The translations under genes were made by a program, and so were the position numbers. The notes under the pieces were generated by a model that made no database searches, had not been told where the DNA came from, and saw only the letters and a list, made by a program, of their open reading frames with translations. From Alkalicaulis satelles (GTDB taxonomy: Bacteria > Pseudomonadota > Alphaproteobacteria > Caulobacterales > Maricaulaceae), in the NCBI RefSeq assembly GCF_008630495.1, contig NZ_VWOJ01000001.1:992001-1056000 (forward strand): 64,000 nucleotides of DNA. Direction: 5' to 3'. This document shows, one piece after another, positions 45,107-54,131 of this stretch. Position 1 is the stretch's first letter. Each line of letters starts with the position of its first letter.

Positions 45107-45191
45107 TGGTGCGGGTGAGAGGACTCGAACCTCCACGGGTCGCCCCACTGGAACCTAAATCCAGCGCGTCTGCCAGTTCCGCCACACCCGC
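45107..45191 (-). tRNA. tRNA-Leu (anticodon UAG)
   Basis: On the minus strand the gene starts GCGGGTGTGGCGGAACTGGC and ends with an encoded CCA (discriminator A at 45110). The acceptor stem GCGGGTG pairs with CACCCGC. The anticodon stem CTGGA/TCCAG encloses the loop TTTAGGT, giving anticodon TAG for codon CUA. The long variable arm typical of class II leucine tRNAs is present and GTTCGAGTC forms the T loop. A T-run (A-run 45099-45105 on the plus strand) follows the 3' end as a likely terminator. Confidence 0.95.
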
Positions 45192-45320
45192 AGCGGGCGC
45201 TTGGTTTAGGATGCAGGCTGGCGCCTGACAAGGCCACACCCCCCGAACGGGGGGCTGAAGCCGCGCCCGCGCCGGTCATGATGGCCGGTGCAGGCCCTTG
45301 GGGGGACTGCATCTGAGGAC

Positions 45321-45361
45321 CCGGACCGCCCGCCCGCCAGAGGCGCAAGCGGGCGGTCCGG
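45321..45361. other. Perfect 13-bp stem hairpin upstream of a secreted protein gene
   Basis: Arms CCGGACCGCCCGC (45321-45333) and GCGGGCGGTCCGG (45349-45361) enclose a 15-base loop. It ends 18 bp before the Shine-Dalgarno of the next gene and could affect its mRNA. A second hairpin, CCCCCC/GGGGGG, lies at 45239-45254. Confidence 0.6.
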
Positions 45362-45390
45362 GCGCCGCCGGAACATCAAGGAGGCCTGCC

Positions 45391-45903
45391 ATGCCGCTCT
45401 TCACCGCCCTGATCGCCAGCCTGTCCCTGACCGGCGCGTCGACGGACGTCCACAGCGTTGACTGGGGCGCCAACGCGGCGCCCACGGGCCCGGAAGCCGG
45501 AAGCGTGTCCTATTGCATGCTGTGGGCCGGGCGCACGCGGCCCAACATGTTCAATATCAGCCTCTATGATCCCAGCGTGGAGAGGTTCGCCCATGGCCAG
45601 CCCGAATTGCTGATGGCCGCGCCCTGGCTGGACGGGCGGCGAAACGGATCGGTTATTGAAACCCGGATCGACATGCCCGGCGGTGTCGTGATGACACGCC
45701 TGGGCCAGTATTATGAGGCCGGTCCCCATATGACGATCACGCGCCTGTCCTCACTGGACGAGGTGCTCGCCGGGCTGTCGCAGCCCGGCGAGATCAGCAT
45801 CACCATGGGCGGGCAAACGGTGCGCTACGCCGTGCCCGAACTGACAGCGGCCCTGGACCGGTTTCGCGCCTGCGTGGCCCAGCTGCCGCCCGCCGCTCAG
45901 TAG
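45391..45903 (+). CDS. Secreted protein of unknown function
   Basis: The ATG at 45391 has a strong AAGGAGG 5 bases upstream. The 170-residue product starts M-P-L-F-T-A-L-I-A-S-L-S-L-T-G-A-S, a plausible Sec signal peptide cleaved after G-A-S. The mature part has two cysteines (C-M-L-W and F-R-A-C-V-A) that could form a disulphide and a beta-rich look. No family is recognised. A Sel1-type protein gene follows 16 bp downstream on the same strand, so the pair is probably co-transcribed. Confidence 0.7.
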   Translation: MPLFTALIASLSLTGASTDVHSVDWGANAAPTGPEAGSVSYCMLWAGRTRPNMFNISLYDPSVERFAHGQPELLMAAPWLDGRRNGSVIETRIDMPGGVVMTRLGQYYEAGPHMTITRLSSLDEVLAGLSQPGEISITMGGQTVRYAVPELTAALDRFRACVAQLPPAAQ

Positions 45904-45919
45904 GCACGGGAGATTAGAC

Positions 45920-47254
45920 ATGTCTGACGCGCCTCGCCGGCTCGCCATCTTCCTGGCCAGCCTCGCCGCCATGGCCTTCATGGCCGCTGCGCCCGCCCTC
46001 GCCCAGGACGCCGATGCGCTGTTTGCGCAGGGGCAGAGATATCTGGCCAATGACAACCGGATCGACGCACGCGCCGCCCTGCGTCAGGCCTGCGAACTCG
46101 ACCATGCCCAGGCGTGCAAGGCTTATGGCGACGAGCTGAATGTGGGCAGTTTCTTCGGCGATGCCCAATTGGTTGAGGCGCGCTACTGGGCCTATGGCCG
46201 CGCCTGTGATCTGGGCGACGGCGAAGGCTGCATGAAGCTCGGCAATGCGCGCACGCCGCTTGGCCTGTTCGGCGCGCCCCGCACGCCAGAGAACTGGGCG
46301 GGCAGCGCGGCGGCCTTCCGGCGCGCCTGTGACGCCCATCAGATCGCTGAAGGCTGCGCCAGAGCCGACGAGATACTCGGCCACGGCTCAAACCCTCATC
46401 GCGACGCCCAGGCGGGCCTGACCTATCGCGACCGCGCCTGTGAGCTGGGGTCACAGGCCGCGTGCCATGTTTCGGCCAATGAGCGCGCCGCAGCCAATGT
46501 GCGCGCCCGCGAGGCGGCTGCGATCGAAGAACACGAACGCCTCTATGGCCCCGCCAGCGGGCGGGTTGCCGTGGATCAGGCCTTTTATGACGTGCTGGAG
46601 CAAATCCTGCGCAGCGACGGGCGCACCACATGGAGCCAGGACAAGGTCACCGCCCTGCGCCGGCATGTTCTGGCCGACGGCGCGGTCGATGACCAGGAGC
46701 GCAGCCTGATTGTGGAGATGACTGTTCCGCGCGTGCGGGTCTTCACCATCTATCCCTCAAGCCAGCCCGACCCCTTCTCGGGGCAGAATCTGACCACCTC
46801 CACGGTCAGCGGCGAGGCGCTGCGGTCCGCTCTTCTGGCGCTGCTGGACCACACGCCGTCAGATCTTGACTGGGATGATGACGACCGCCAGGGCAGCTTG
46901 CGGCGTATCGCGGCGGCCAGCCTGGAGACGCCGGACCTGGCCGGCGGCATGAAAGACCGCATTGCTGATCAGGTGCGCCCCCTCGCCGGAGCCTCCACGG
47001 TGACGAACGGCTATGGACCCATGCGCGCGCTGATCGCCGACATGCTGTCTGCGGCCAATGCCATGCAGGCCGACGGAAGCGTTGACGAAGCCGGATACAA
47101 TGCAGTGCGCCAGCTGTTCCACGACGCCATTGAAGACGGCGTCGAAGGCGCGCCCGAAGGCATTCCGCGCTTTCTGTACAACTGGCTGCGGCCGCCCCTG
47201 GGCGCGCCCATGCCCGCCGCAAACGGCGCCCGCCCGCCCCGGGAGGGTCAATGA
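45920..47254 (+). CDS. Exported Sel1-like repeat protein
   Basis: The 444-residue protein starts with a Sec-type signal peptide (M-S-D-A-P-R-R-L-A-I-F-L-A-S-L-A-A-M-A-F-M-A-A-A-P-A-L-A-Q, cleavage near A-L-A). It has Sel1/TPR-like repeats with regularly spaced cysteines: R-Q-A-C-E-L-D-H-A-Q-A-C, G-R-A-C-D-L-G-D-G-E-G-C, R-R-A-C-D-A-H-Q-I-A-E-G-C and R-A-C-E-L-G-S-Q-A-A-C. Paired cysteines in helical repeats, as in HcpA-type cysteine-rich proteins, suggest disulphide-stabilised periplasmic repeats (about 28-185). The C-terminal half is of unknown fold. A role in protein-protein interaction is inferred. Confidence 0.8.
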   Translation: MSDAPRRLAIFLASLAAMAFMAAAPALAQDADALFAQGQRYLANDNRIDARAALRQACELDHAQACKAYGDELNVGSFFGDAQLVEARYWAYGRACDLGDGEGCMKLGNARTPLGLFGAPRTPENWAGSAAAFRRACDAHQIAEGCARADEILGHGSNPHRDAQAGLTYRDRACELGSQAACHVSANERAAANVRAREAAAIEEHERLYGPASGRVAVDQAFYDVLEQILRSDGRTTWSQDKVTALRRHVLADGAVDDQERSLIVEMTVPRVRVFTIYPSSQPDPFSGQNLTTSTVSGEALRSALLALLDHTPSDLDWDDDDRQGSLRRIAAASLETPDLAGGMKDRIADQVRPLAGASTVTNGYGPMRALIADMLSAANAMQADGSVDEAGYNAVRQLFHDAIEDGVEGAPEGIPRFLYNWLRPPLGAPMPAANGARPPREGQ

Positions 47255-47326
47255 ACTGGCCGCTGCAACCGGCCCGGACTAGACTGAAAACATGCGGCTT
47301 CACCGCCGCCTGGAAAGGCCCAGGCC

Positions 47327-47965
47327 ATGACGCGCGTACTGATCGTTGAAGACATCGCCGATGTGCGCGCCTGGCTGTGCGCCGTGGTCAGCGAGGCCTG
47401 CCCGGACGCCGCCATCACAACCGCCCCGGACATGCGCCAGGGCAAGGCGGCGGCGGAACGCGGGACATTCGATCTGGCGCTGGTCGATCTGGGCCTGCCT
47501 GACGGGTCGGGCGTGGATGTGTTGCGCGCCATCAAATCCCATGCGCCCGGCACGCTGTGCGTGGTGGCGACCATTCTGGGCGATGACGCCTCCATTGTGT
47601 CAGCCCTGGCGGCGGGCGCGGACGGCTATTTGTTGAAAGACCAGCCCGCCGAGGTGCTCACCCGCCAGATCCGCCAGACCCTGGCCGGCGCGCCGGCCCT
47701 GTCGCCCTCCATCGCGCGGCGCATCATGGATCATTTCCGCCTCACCGGCCCGTCCGCGCCCGATTGCGATCTGACCGTGCGGGAGAAGGACGTGCTGGCC
47801 CATATCGGGCGGGGCCTGCGCAATCACGAAACGGCGCGCGCCCTTGGCATATCGGAGCAAACCGTGGCCGGTCATATCAAGGCGGTCTACCGCAAGCTGG
47901 GCATATCCTCGCGCGCCGAAGCGGCCTGGCACGCCGCCCGGCTGGGCCTGTCGGCGGCGGACTGA
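47327..47965 (+). CDS. NarL/FixJ-family response regulator
   Basis: The 212-residue protein has a receiver domain (about 1-120) with acidic pocket E8-D9 and phosphorylatable D54 in L-A-L-V-D-L-G-L-P-D-G-S-G. A LuxR-type DNA-binding domain follows (about 145-205: L-T-V-R-E-K-D-V-L-A-H-I-G-R-G-L-R-N-H-E-T-A-R-A-L-G-I-S-E-Q-T-V). It converges with a histidine kinase gene of the matching HisKA_3 class 4 bp away and the two probably form one signalling pair. Confidence 0.9.
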   Translation: MTRVLIVEDIADVRAWLCAVVSEACPDAAITTAPDMRQGKAAAERGTFDLALVDLGLPDGSGVDVLRAIKSHAPGTLCVVATILGDDASIVSALAAGADGYLLKDQPAEVLTRQIRQTLAGAPALSPSIARRIMDHFRLTGPSAPDCDLTVREKDVLAHIGRGLRNHETARALGISEQTVAGHIKAVYRKLGISSRAEAAWHAARLGLSAAD

Positions 47966-47969
47966 CGCT

Positions 47970-49871
47970 TCAGCCAAAGGCCTGAAAGCGGGCGGTGATC
48001 ACGCTGCCGCCGGGCGCGCTGTCGACGCTGAACTGTCCGCCCAGCGCCGCCACCCGCGACGCCATATTGTCGAGCCCGCGCCCGCGGCGCGCGGCCTGCG
48101 GGTCGAAGCCCCGGCCGTCATCGGCCACGCCCAGATCCAGCCAGTCGCCGTCCAGCGTCAGCGAGACAGTGAGCGTGCCAGCGTGGGCATGGCGGATGGC
48201 GTTGCTGGCCGCCTCGCGCACCAGGGCGCGCAGGGTCTGCATGGCGGCGCGGCGCGGCGCATCGTCCCGCGCGCCCTCCACCCGCCAGTCCAGCACCATG
48301 CCCGCCGCTTCCAGCCGGTCGGCGGTCTCGGCGCGCAAGTCGGCCATCAGGCTGTCGAACGGCGCCGGCTCGCCCTCGGCATTGCGGATCACATCGCGCA
48401 GATCGCCAATGGTGGCGCGGATCAGCTCGTCCTTGCGGCCATCCTCGCGCACATGCAAAGCGGTCAGCAGCTGGGCGCCGATATGGTCGTGAATATCGCG
48501 GGCGATGCGGGTGCGCTCGGCGGACGCGCCCCGGTCATAGGCGCTGCGCGAGTCATCAAGATAGGCCGCCAGGGCGATCAGCTCGCGCACCGTCTCCACG
48601 TCCTCGGGCGTGAACAGGGCGCGCCCGCCATGCTTGTCCTGCAAGATCAGGCCGGGCAGGCCCGCCGGACCGGGCACGGCGAGCTGGCGGCCGTCATCAA
48701 GCGGTTCGGGCGCGGCCAGCGCCGGCGCCGGCGCGATATCGAGCGGGGCGAACAGCTCGCCCAGCAGCGATCGCCAGCGCGCCGCGCGCTGCTCGTGTCC
48801 GGGCTGCAGGGCCACATCGGCCACCGCGCGCATCAGCCCGGCCTGATCGAGCGGGCGGCGGCGCGACAGGCGCTGCCACAGCCAGGCGCGGGCGGGCAGA
48901 TAGGCCAGCGCCACCACGAAGAGCGAGACGCCGATGGCGCGCGCCGGGTCCAGCGCCAGCACCACGATCAGCGCCGCATCCACCGCCAGCACGGCCAGCG
49001 CCGCGCCCAGGGTGAACAGCAGCTGATAGGCCCAGCGGCCCAGCCCGAACACCTTGTAGCGCAACAGCCCCACCGCCAGCCCGGCATAGATGACCAGGAA
49101 AAAGGAAAAGGCGTAATGCGCCGGAATCAGCGATCTCAGCCCGAAGGCGTTGGGCGCGGCCACCGTGGCGATAAAGGCGCCCGCCCCGATCACCACGCTG
49201 GCGCTGAGCCACACAGCGATGGCCCGGCGCACCGGATCGCCGCGCGCCGCCGCGATCTGGGCCAGGGTCAGGGCGATGATGACGATCATCTCCAGAAGCG
49301 TGATCTGGTGAACCGCGTAGCCCATGGGCGCAAAGCCGGCGGCGGTCAGCAGCGTCCAGCCGCCAAAAACAACCAGGCTGGCTGTGATGATCAGCCGCCA
49401 GCCGGGAAGCCGCGCGGGATAGAGGGCGAACAGGGCGATCATCACCATGCCGAACGCGCTGGCGCCCAGCGCATTGGCCATCACCATCACGACCGAAATA
49501 TCGGCTGGCAGCACCGTGGGCGCCATGCGCCCCGCCGCGCCCATGCAGAAGGTGAAGGTGGCCGCCCCGCTGAGCGCGAACAGCCGCACCGCCGGATCGC
49601 GCGGCTTGAGCGCCCAGATCCAGGACGACATCAGCGCCGCCAGCATGCCGGTCGTCACCGACACCCAGAAGGGCGGGCCAAGCTCCAGCGGCGAGCGGAT
49701 CGGGCGCCAGCCTTCAGCCCAGTCATCGGCGGCGTTCAGGCTGGCGAGCACCATGACAAGGGTCAGGCCCAGCACCAGGGCAGTGGTCAGCCAGAGCAGG
49801 ACCACAGGCGGCAGGCGGCGCATGCCTGGGCCATGGGCGGCCGGTGCGGGCGCCTGATCCATCGCCGTCAT
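47970..49871 (-). CDS. Membrane sensor histidine kinase, HisKA_3 class
   Basis: The 633-residue protein has about nine hydrophobic helices in its first 335 residues, followed by a GAF-like or linker region, a HisKA_3 dimerisation domain with the phospho-acceptor H461 in A-R-D-I-H-D-H-I-G, and a HATPase domain with the N box (R-E-A-A-S-N-A-I-R-H), G1 (V-A-D-D-G-R-G-F-D) and G2 (G-R-G-L-D-N-M). This NarX-like kinase class pairs with NarL-type regulators. The start has GGGGAGG upstream. Signal unknown; the many-helix membrane domain suggests sensing at or in the membrane. Confidence 0.9.
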   Translation of the reverse strand: MTAMDQAPAPAAHGPGMRRLPPVVLLWLTTALVLGLTLVMVLASLNAADDWAEGWRPIRSPLELGPPFWVSVTTGMLAALMSSWIWALKPRDPAVRLFALSGAATFTFCMGAAGRMAPTVLPADISVVMVMANALGASAFGMVMIALFALYPARLPGWRLIITASLVVFGGWTLLTAAGFAPMGYAVHQITLLEMIVIIALTLAQIAAARGDPVRRAIAVWLSASVVIGAGAFIATVAAPNAFGLRSLIPAHYAFSFFLVIYAGLAVGLLRYKVFGLGRWAYQLLFTLGAALAVLAVDAALIVVLALDPARAIGVSLFVVALAYLPARAWLWQRLSRRRPLDQAGLMRAVADVALQPGHEQRAARWRSLLGELFAPLDIAPAPALAAPEPLDDGRQLAVPGPAGLPGLILQDKHGGRALFTPEDVETVRELIALAAYLDDSRSAYDRGASAERTRIARDIHDHIGAQLLTALHVREDGRKDELIRATIGDLRDVIRNAEGEPAPFDSLMADLRAETADRLEAAGMVLDWRVEGARDDAPRRAAMQTLRALVREAASNAIRHAHAGTLTVSLTLDGDWLDLGVADDGRGFDPQAARRGRGLDNMASRVAALGGQFSVDSAPGGSVITARFQAFG

Positions 49872-49990
49872 TGCGCCTCCCCTGTCCTGCCCCGACGCGC
49901 CGCCAGTCTAGACGCCCGCACGTCAAATGCGGAAGTCCGATTGTGACGCGCTTGATTTACACACTGTGAGAACCGCGCCATGAACCGGAC

Positions 49991-50596
49991 ATGAGCCAGA
50001 CGCCCGCATCAGACGGCCCGGACTGGGAGGCGCGCTTTCGCGACAGCGACGCGCCCTGGGAGCGGCCGGGCGTGCACCCGGCGCTGACGGACTGGGCGCA
50101 AGACGGCGCCTTTGATCGGCGCTGGCGCATGCTGGTTCCCGGCTGCGGACGCGGGACCGAGCCCGAAGCCTTCGCGCGGCTGGGTTTGTCTGTCACCGGC
50201 GTCGATATGGCGCCCACCGCCATCGCCTGGCAGCAAGCGCGTTTTGACGCGGCGGGGCTGACGGGCGCCTTGCTGGCGGCGGACGCCCTCGCCTACCGCC
50301 CTGACGCCCCGTTCGACGCGTTGTGGGAACAGACCTTTCTGTGCGCCATTCATCCCCGGCTGAGGCCGGACTGGGAGATGATGGCCCATGCCTGCCTGAA
50401 GCCGGGCGGCGTGCTGTTCGCCCTGTTCATGCAGAAGGACGAGCCCGGCGGGCCGCCCTATGGCTGCGGTCTTGATGCGATGCGCCAGCTCTTGCCCGGG
50501 CAGCGCTGGATCTGGCCGGAAGGAGAGCTCAAGGCTTATCCCCATCCGGGGCTGAATGCGAAGCCGGAGCTGGCGGCGCGCCTGATCCGGCGCTGA
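49991..50596 (+). CDS. TPMT-family SAM-dependent methyltransferase
   Basis: The 201-residue protein has the thiopurine methyltransferase-like Rossmann fold: W-E-A-R-F-R-D-S-D-A-P-W-E, the SAM-binding loop V-P-G-C-G-R-G-T-E-P, and V-T-G-V-D-M-A-P-T-A. Bacterial members methylate small thiols, selenium or tellurium compounds, or halides; the substrate is unknown. Its last 68 bp overlap the 3' end of the convergent MATE gene. Confidence 0.88.
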   Translation: MSQTPASDGPDWEARFRDSDAPWERPGVHPALTDWAQDGAFDRRWRMLVPGCGRGTEPEAFARLGLSVTGVDMAPTAIAWQQARFDAAGLTGALLAADALAYRPDAPFDALWEQTFLCAIHPRLRPDWEMMAHACLKPGGVLFALFMQKDEPGGPPYGCGLDAMRQLLPGQRWIWPEGELKAYPHPGLNAKPELAARLIRR

Positions 50597-51983
50597 GCGG
50601 GGACGCGGGCGGGCTGGCGCGGCGGGCGCGGCCGTCCACCGCGGTCAGCGGACACAGGCGCAGCACCACCGCGGCGATCACCAGGCCGGAGATCATATTG
50701 GCGGCGAACAGCCCCCAGATCACCCCCGTGGCGCCGCCCCACAATGCACCCAGCCAGGCCAGCGGCGCCACCAGCGCCAGCCCGCGGAACAGGTTCACCG
50801 CCACGCCCAGAAGCGGACGCCCGAGCCCGTTAAACCCGGCCGAGGCCGCCATGGCCACGCCATAGCCGGCGACAGCAAAGGGCGCGATCAGCCAGTAGGC
50901 GCGCGCCATGGCCTGACCGTCCTCGCCCGGCAGGAAGGCCGGCGCCAGCAGCGGCGAGAGCAAGGCCATCACCACCGCCACGAACAATCCCCAGCCCAGG
51001 CAGAACAGGAAGGATTTGGCGAACGCCTCGCGCACCCGGTGCGTCAGTCCCGCCCCGCCATTCTGGCCGGTGATGGGCCCGATACTGCCTGACAGGGCGA
51101 AGAGCGGGATGATGGCCAGCGCCTCCACCCGCATGCCCACGCCCAGGCCCGCCACCGCCGGCTCGCCAAAGCCCGCCGCTGCGGCGAACACGGCGGTATT
51201 GGCCAGCGGGCCGATGGTGTTCGAGCCCGCCGCCGGAACCCCGATGCGCGCGATCTCGCGCCAGTTCCAGAGCAGCTCGCTCCAGCCGGGAAAGGAGAAA
51301 TCGATCAGCTTTTCACGCCAGATGATAATGGCCATGGCCATCACGAAGACCGACAGATTGGCGATCAGCGTGGCCAACGCCGCACCCTGCACCTCCATGC
51401 GCGGTACCGGGCCCCAGCCGAAAATCAGGATCGGGTCCAGGATCATGTTGATCACCGCAGCGGCCACCATGATCAGGCTGGGGATCACCGCATCGCCCAG
51501 GGCGCGCAGGATATTGCCCGCCACCATGGGGCCGACCATGAACACGATCCCGGCGAACCAGATCACCATGTATTCGCGCACGAATGGCATCATCGCCTCG
51601 GTGGCGCCCAGCGCGCGGAACAGCGGATCTATCAGCGCCACGCCCAGAGCCGCTACAATGGCCACAACGATAAAGGAGAGCGTCACCGCATCGGTGGCCA
51701 CCCGGCGCGTACGCCCGTGATCACCGCGCCCCGCCGCGCGCGCCACCACCGACACCGCCCCGGCGCCCAGGCCGATGGCCACGCTCATCACCAGCATGGA
51801 GACGGGAAAAACGAACTGCACCGCCGCCTGCTGCGCAGTGCCCAGACGGCCCACCCAGTAAGCGTCCACCACCCCCACAAGCATCATGGCGACGATACCA
51901 AGAGACATCGGCAGCACCATGCGCAGGATATGCCTGAACACAGGCCCCTGCGTCAGGTCACGCGCAGAGCGGGTGGCGGCCAT
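50529..51983 (-). CDS. MATE-family efflux transporter
   Basis: The 484-residue inner-membrane protein has twelve hydrophobic segments in two related halves, starting G-P-V-F-R-H-I-L-R-M-V-L-P-M-S-L-G. It has typical MATE stretches such as F-V-R-E-Y-M-V-I-W-F-A-G and R-I-G-V-P-A-A-G-S-N-T-I-G. It should export cationic or organic compounds using a sodium or proton gradient. The cytoplasmic C-terminus is a proline/alanine-rich tail that overlaps the methyltransferase gene. It starts 37 bp from the hydrolase stop on the same strand, but is read after it. Confidence 0.92.
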   Translation of the reverse strand: MAATRSARDLTQGPVFRHILRMVLPMSLGIVAMMLVGVVDAYWVGRLGTAQQAAVQFVFPVSMLVMSVAIGLGAGAVSVVARAAGRGDHGRTRRVATDAVTLSFIVVAIVAALGVALIDPLFRALGATEAMMPFVREYMVIWFAGIVFMVGPMVAGNILRALGDAVIPSLIMVAAAVINMILDPILIFGWGPVPRMEVQGAALATLIANLSVFVMAMAIIIWREKLIDFSFPGWSELLWNWREIARIGVPAAGSNTIGPLANTAVFAAAAGFGEPAVAGLGVGMRVEALAIIPLFALSGSIGPITGQNGGAGLTHRVREAFAKSFLFCLGWGLFVAVVMALLSPLLAPAFLPGEDGQAMARAYWLIAPFAVAGYGVAMAASAGFNGLGRPLLGVAVNLFRGLALVAPLAWLGALWGGATGVIWGLFAANMISGLVIAAVVLRLCPLTAVDGRARRASPPASPLSAGSGAPPAPASHSAPDGDKP

Positions 51984-52020
51984 GAAGGGAGCTTTCGGCT
52001 ATGGGACTGGGACAGCCTAT

Positions 52021-52866
52021 CTAGGAAGCCTGGAGCCGCGGCGCCATAGGTTGGGCGTCCGGCGCCAGGAATGCGCTGACCCTTTCGACCACGTCAGGAT
52101 GGCGCAGCACGGCGCGATGGCCCATGGCGTCCATCAGCTCCAGCTGCGCGCCCGGCCAGGCCGCGGCAATGCGCATCCCCGCCTCGGGCGGCGAGATAAC
52201 GTCTTCACGCCCGTGCACGATCAGGGCTTCAGCGCGAAGGCGCGGCGCCGAGTGAAGCACGCTCAGCCCGTCAGCCGGTTCGCCCAGACGCCAGCTGACC
52301 GCATCCAGCAGGCGCTTGATCGCGGTCTGGCTCATGCCCATGCGCCGGCCCTGGAAACTGACATTGGCGGTCAGCGCGTCCGGCCCGGCCAGCCCCGCCA
52401 CCCGGCGCGGGGACAGTCCATGACGGTCCATGGCGATGACCGTGGCGGGAAAGCCCATGGAATGGGCCGCGACAGCATCGGGTTCGCCAAAGGCGCGGGC
52501 GGCGGCGGCGATCCCGGCGGCGAAGTCCAGAAGGGTCGCCTGGCGTCCCTCGCTCTGGCCATGGGCGGGGCCGTCAATGAGGCAGACCGAACATCCGCGC
52601 GCCATCACCGCTTCGGCCAGGGTGGCCAGATCGGCGCTGTCAGCCTCCCAGCCATGCTGGAACATCACCAGCGGGCCCTGGCCGCCGGTCCAGGCGCGCT
52701 GGCGGCCTCCGGGGCCGGCGAAGTCTTCGGCCTGCAAGGTGTTGAGAAACGCGCGGCCGGTATCGGACTGGCGGCGGGCGCGGGGCGTCACGAAGCGCCG
52801 CCCGGCTTCGGCGCGGAACCGCCCCGGCGCCAGCCAGGCGGCGAGATTGGCGGCGAGCATTTTCAT
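52021..52866 (-). CDS. Alpha/beta hydrolase
   Basis: The 281-residue protein has an alpha/beta-hydrolase fold with V-M-F-Q-H-G-W-E as the oxyanion region and A-H-S-M-G as the nucleophile elbow. An acid lies in V-H-G-R-E-D-V-I-S-P and the histidine in A-M-G-H-R-A-V-L-R-H. The substrate is unknown. Its start overlaps the stop of a TetR regulator gene (ATGA), so the two are co-expressed, and the regulator probably controls the pair. Confidence 0.85.
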   Translation of the reverse strand: MKMLAANLAAWLAPGRFRAEAGRRFVTPRARRQSDTGRAFLNTLQAEDFAGPGGRQRAWTGGQGPLVMFQHGWEADSADLATLAEAVMARGCSVCLIDGPAHGQSEGRQATLLDFAAGIAAAARAFGEPDAVAAHSMGFPATVIAMDRHGLSPRRVAGLAGPDALTANVSFQGRRMGMSQTAIKRLLDAVSWRLGEPADGLSVLHSAPRLRAEALIVHGREDVISPPEAGMRIAAAWPGAQLELMDAMGHRAVLRHPDVVERVSAFLAPDAQPMAPRLQAS

Positions 52867-53450
52867 GACGGGGGTCCGGACAGCAGCGTCCTGAACGCCT
52901 GGCGGGCGCGCATCAGATCGGCGCCGGGATCCTGGCCCTGCCCGGCGAAGGCGGCGCCAAGGCCGATGGCTTCAAACTCAAAGGCGAACTGGTCAGGATC
53001 GGTGATGTGCGCCAGCCGGCCCGCCGCGGCCGCCTGGCGGGCCAGCCGCGCCACGAAGGGCCGGAAGCGCGCGCGGATGGCGATGGCGTGGGCGCCCGCT
53101 CCACCGGCCAGCCCCGGCGCGCTGACCGCGCACTGGACCATGGGACAGGGCTTGCCAAGCCCCGGCGTGGAGAGCCAGTCAAGCCAGCGCCCGGCCAGGG
53201 TCTCGATGCGCTCGACCGGATCACGCCGGGTCAGAGCCGGCGCCGTCACCGCATCCTGGAAACGCTTCGCCGCTGCATCGACCACAGCGCAATGCAGCGC
53301 CTCCTGTCCGCCGAAATGGGCGAACAGCCCGCTCTTGGAGAGCCCCGTGCGTGCGGCGAGCCGGCCAATGGTCAGGGCCTCGAACCCGCCCTCAGCCAAG
53401 GACTGGAGGGCGGCGTCCAGAATGCGTTCCCGGGTGGCCATGGCGCTCAT
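52863..53450 (-). CDS. TetR/AcrR-family transcriptional regulator
   Basis: The 195-residue protein has an N-terminal HTH: T-R-E-R-I-L-D-A-A-L-Q-S-L-A-E-G-G-F-E-A-L-T-I-G-R-L-A-A-R-T-G-L-S-K-S-G-L-F-A-H-F-G. The C-terminal part is a helical ligand-binding domain. It is coupled to the hydrolase gene. An inverted repeat lies 12 bp upstream of the start codon and is the likely autoregulatory site. Confidence 0.9.
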   Translation of the reverse strand: MSAMATRERILDAALQSLAEGGFEALTIGRLAARTGLSKSGLFAHFGGQEALHCAVVDAAAKRFQDAVTAPALTRRDPVERIETLAGRWLDWLSTPGLGKPCPMVQCAVSAPGLAGGAGAHAIAIRARFRPFVARLARQAAAAGRLAHITDPDQFAFEFEAIGLGAAFAGQGQDPGADLMRARQAFRTLLSGPPS

Positions 53451-53461
53451 GACGCCACTCT

Positions 53462-53477
53462 TCGAACGTTCGTTCGA
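53462..53477. promoter_or_regulatory. TetR-type operator
   Basis: TCGAACG and its inverted complement CGTTCGA are separated by TT. It lies in the 45-bp gap between the TetR start and the yqgE gene, fitting the spacing seen for self-regulated TetR genes. Confidence 0.7.
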
Positions 53478-53495
53478 GATGTCAAGCCTTCACGG

Positions 53496-54080
53496 TCAGG
53501 CGTGGCCGGACGCGCCGGTGAGATATTCAGGCGTCACGCCCAGCGTGCGCAGGGCGTGCGCCCATTTCAGGTCATCGTCGAGATCAAACACCAGATGCTC
53601 GTCGGCCTCGCACACCAGCCAGGCATTGGCGGCGATCTCGTCCTCCAGCTGGCCGGCGTCCCAGCCGGCATAGCCCAGCAGCATCAGGGCGCGCTGCGGC
53701 GGCGCGCCGGAGGCCAGAGCATCCAGAATCTCACGCGTCGCCGTCAGGCCCATTCCCGGCCCCACCGGCAGGGTGGCCGGGCCGCAGGTGACGTCCAGCG
53801 TATGCAGGACAAAGCCCCGGTCACGGTCCACCGGCCCGCCGTCATGCACGGGATTGTCCGGCGCATTGGCGGCGTCGGCGACATCCAGCTGCTCCAGCAG
53901 ATCGCGCAGGCCCAGCCCGGTCATGGGCCGGTTGATGATCAGCCCCATGGCGCTCTCCTCGCCATGGGCGCACATGAACACCACAGAGCGGTCAAAGCGC
54001 GGATCGCCGATCAGCGGGCTCGCGATCAGAAGACGCCCGCCCAGATAGCCTGCGGCGGTGTGAGGGGTGACGTCGCTCAT
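53496..54080 (-). CDS. YqgE/AlgH family protein
   Basis: The 194-residue protein shows the family opening Y-L-G-G-R-L-L-I-A-S-P-L-I-G-D-P-R-F-D-R-S-V-V-F-M-C-A-H-G and G-L-I-I-N-R-P, followed by P-V-H-D-G-G-P-V-D and the L-L-G-Y-A-G-W-D-A-G-Q-L-E-D-E-I segment. The family is widespread in proteobacteria but its biochemical role is not settled; AlgH was linked to alginate regulation in Pseudomonas. It stands upstream of the TetR operator on the same strand. Confidence 0.93.
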   Translation of the reverse strand: MSDVTPHTAAGYLGGRLLIASPLIGDPRFDRSVVFMCAHGEESAMGLIINRPMTGLGLRDLLEQLDVADAANAPDNPVHDGGPVDRDRGFVLHTLDVTCGPATLPVGPGMGLTATREILDALASGAPPQRALMLLGYAGWDAGQLEDEIAANAWLVCEADEHLVFDLDDDLKWAHALRTLGVTPEYLTGASGHA

Positions 54081-54131
54081 GCCCCCAGCATCTCGCGAGC
54101 AGGCGGGGTCTGTCCAGTGGCGTGCTACGCT

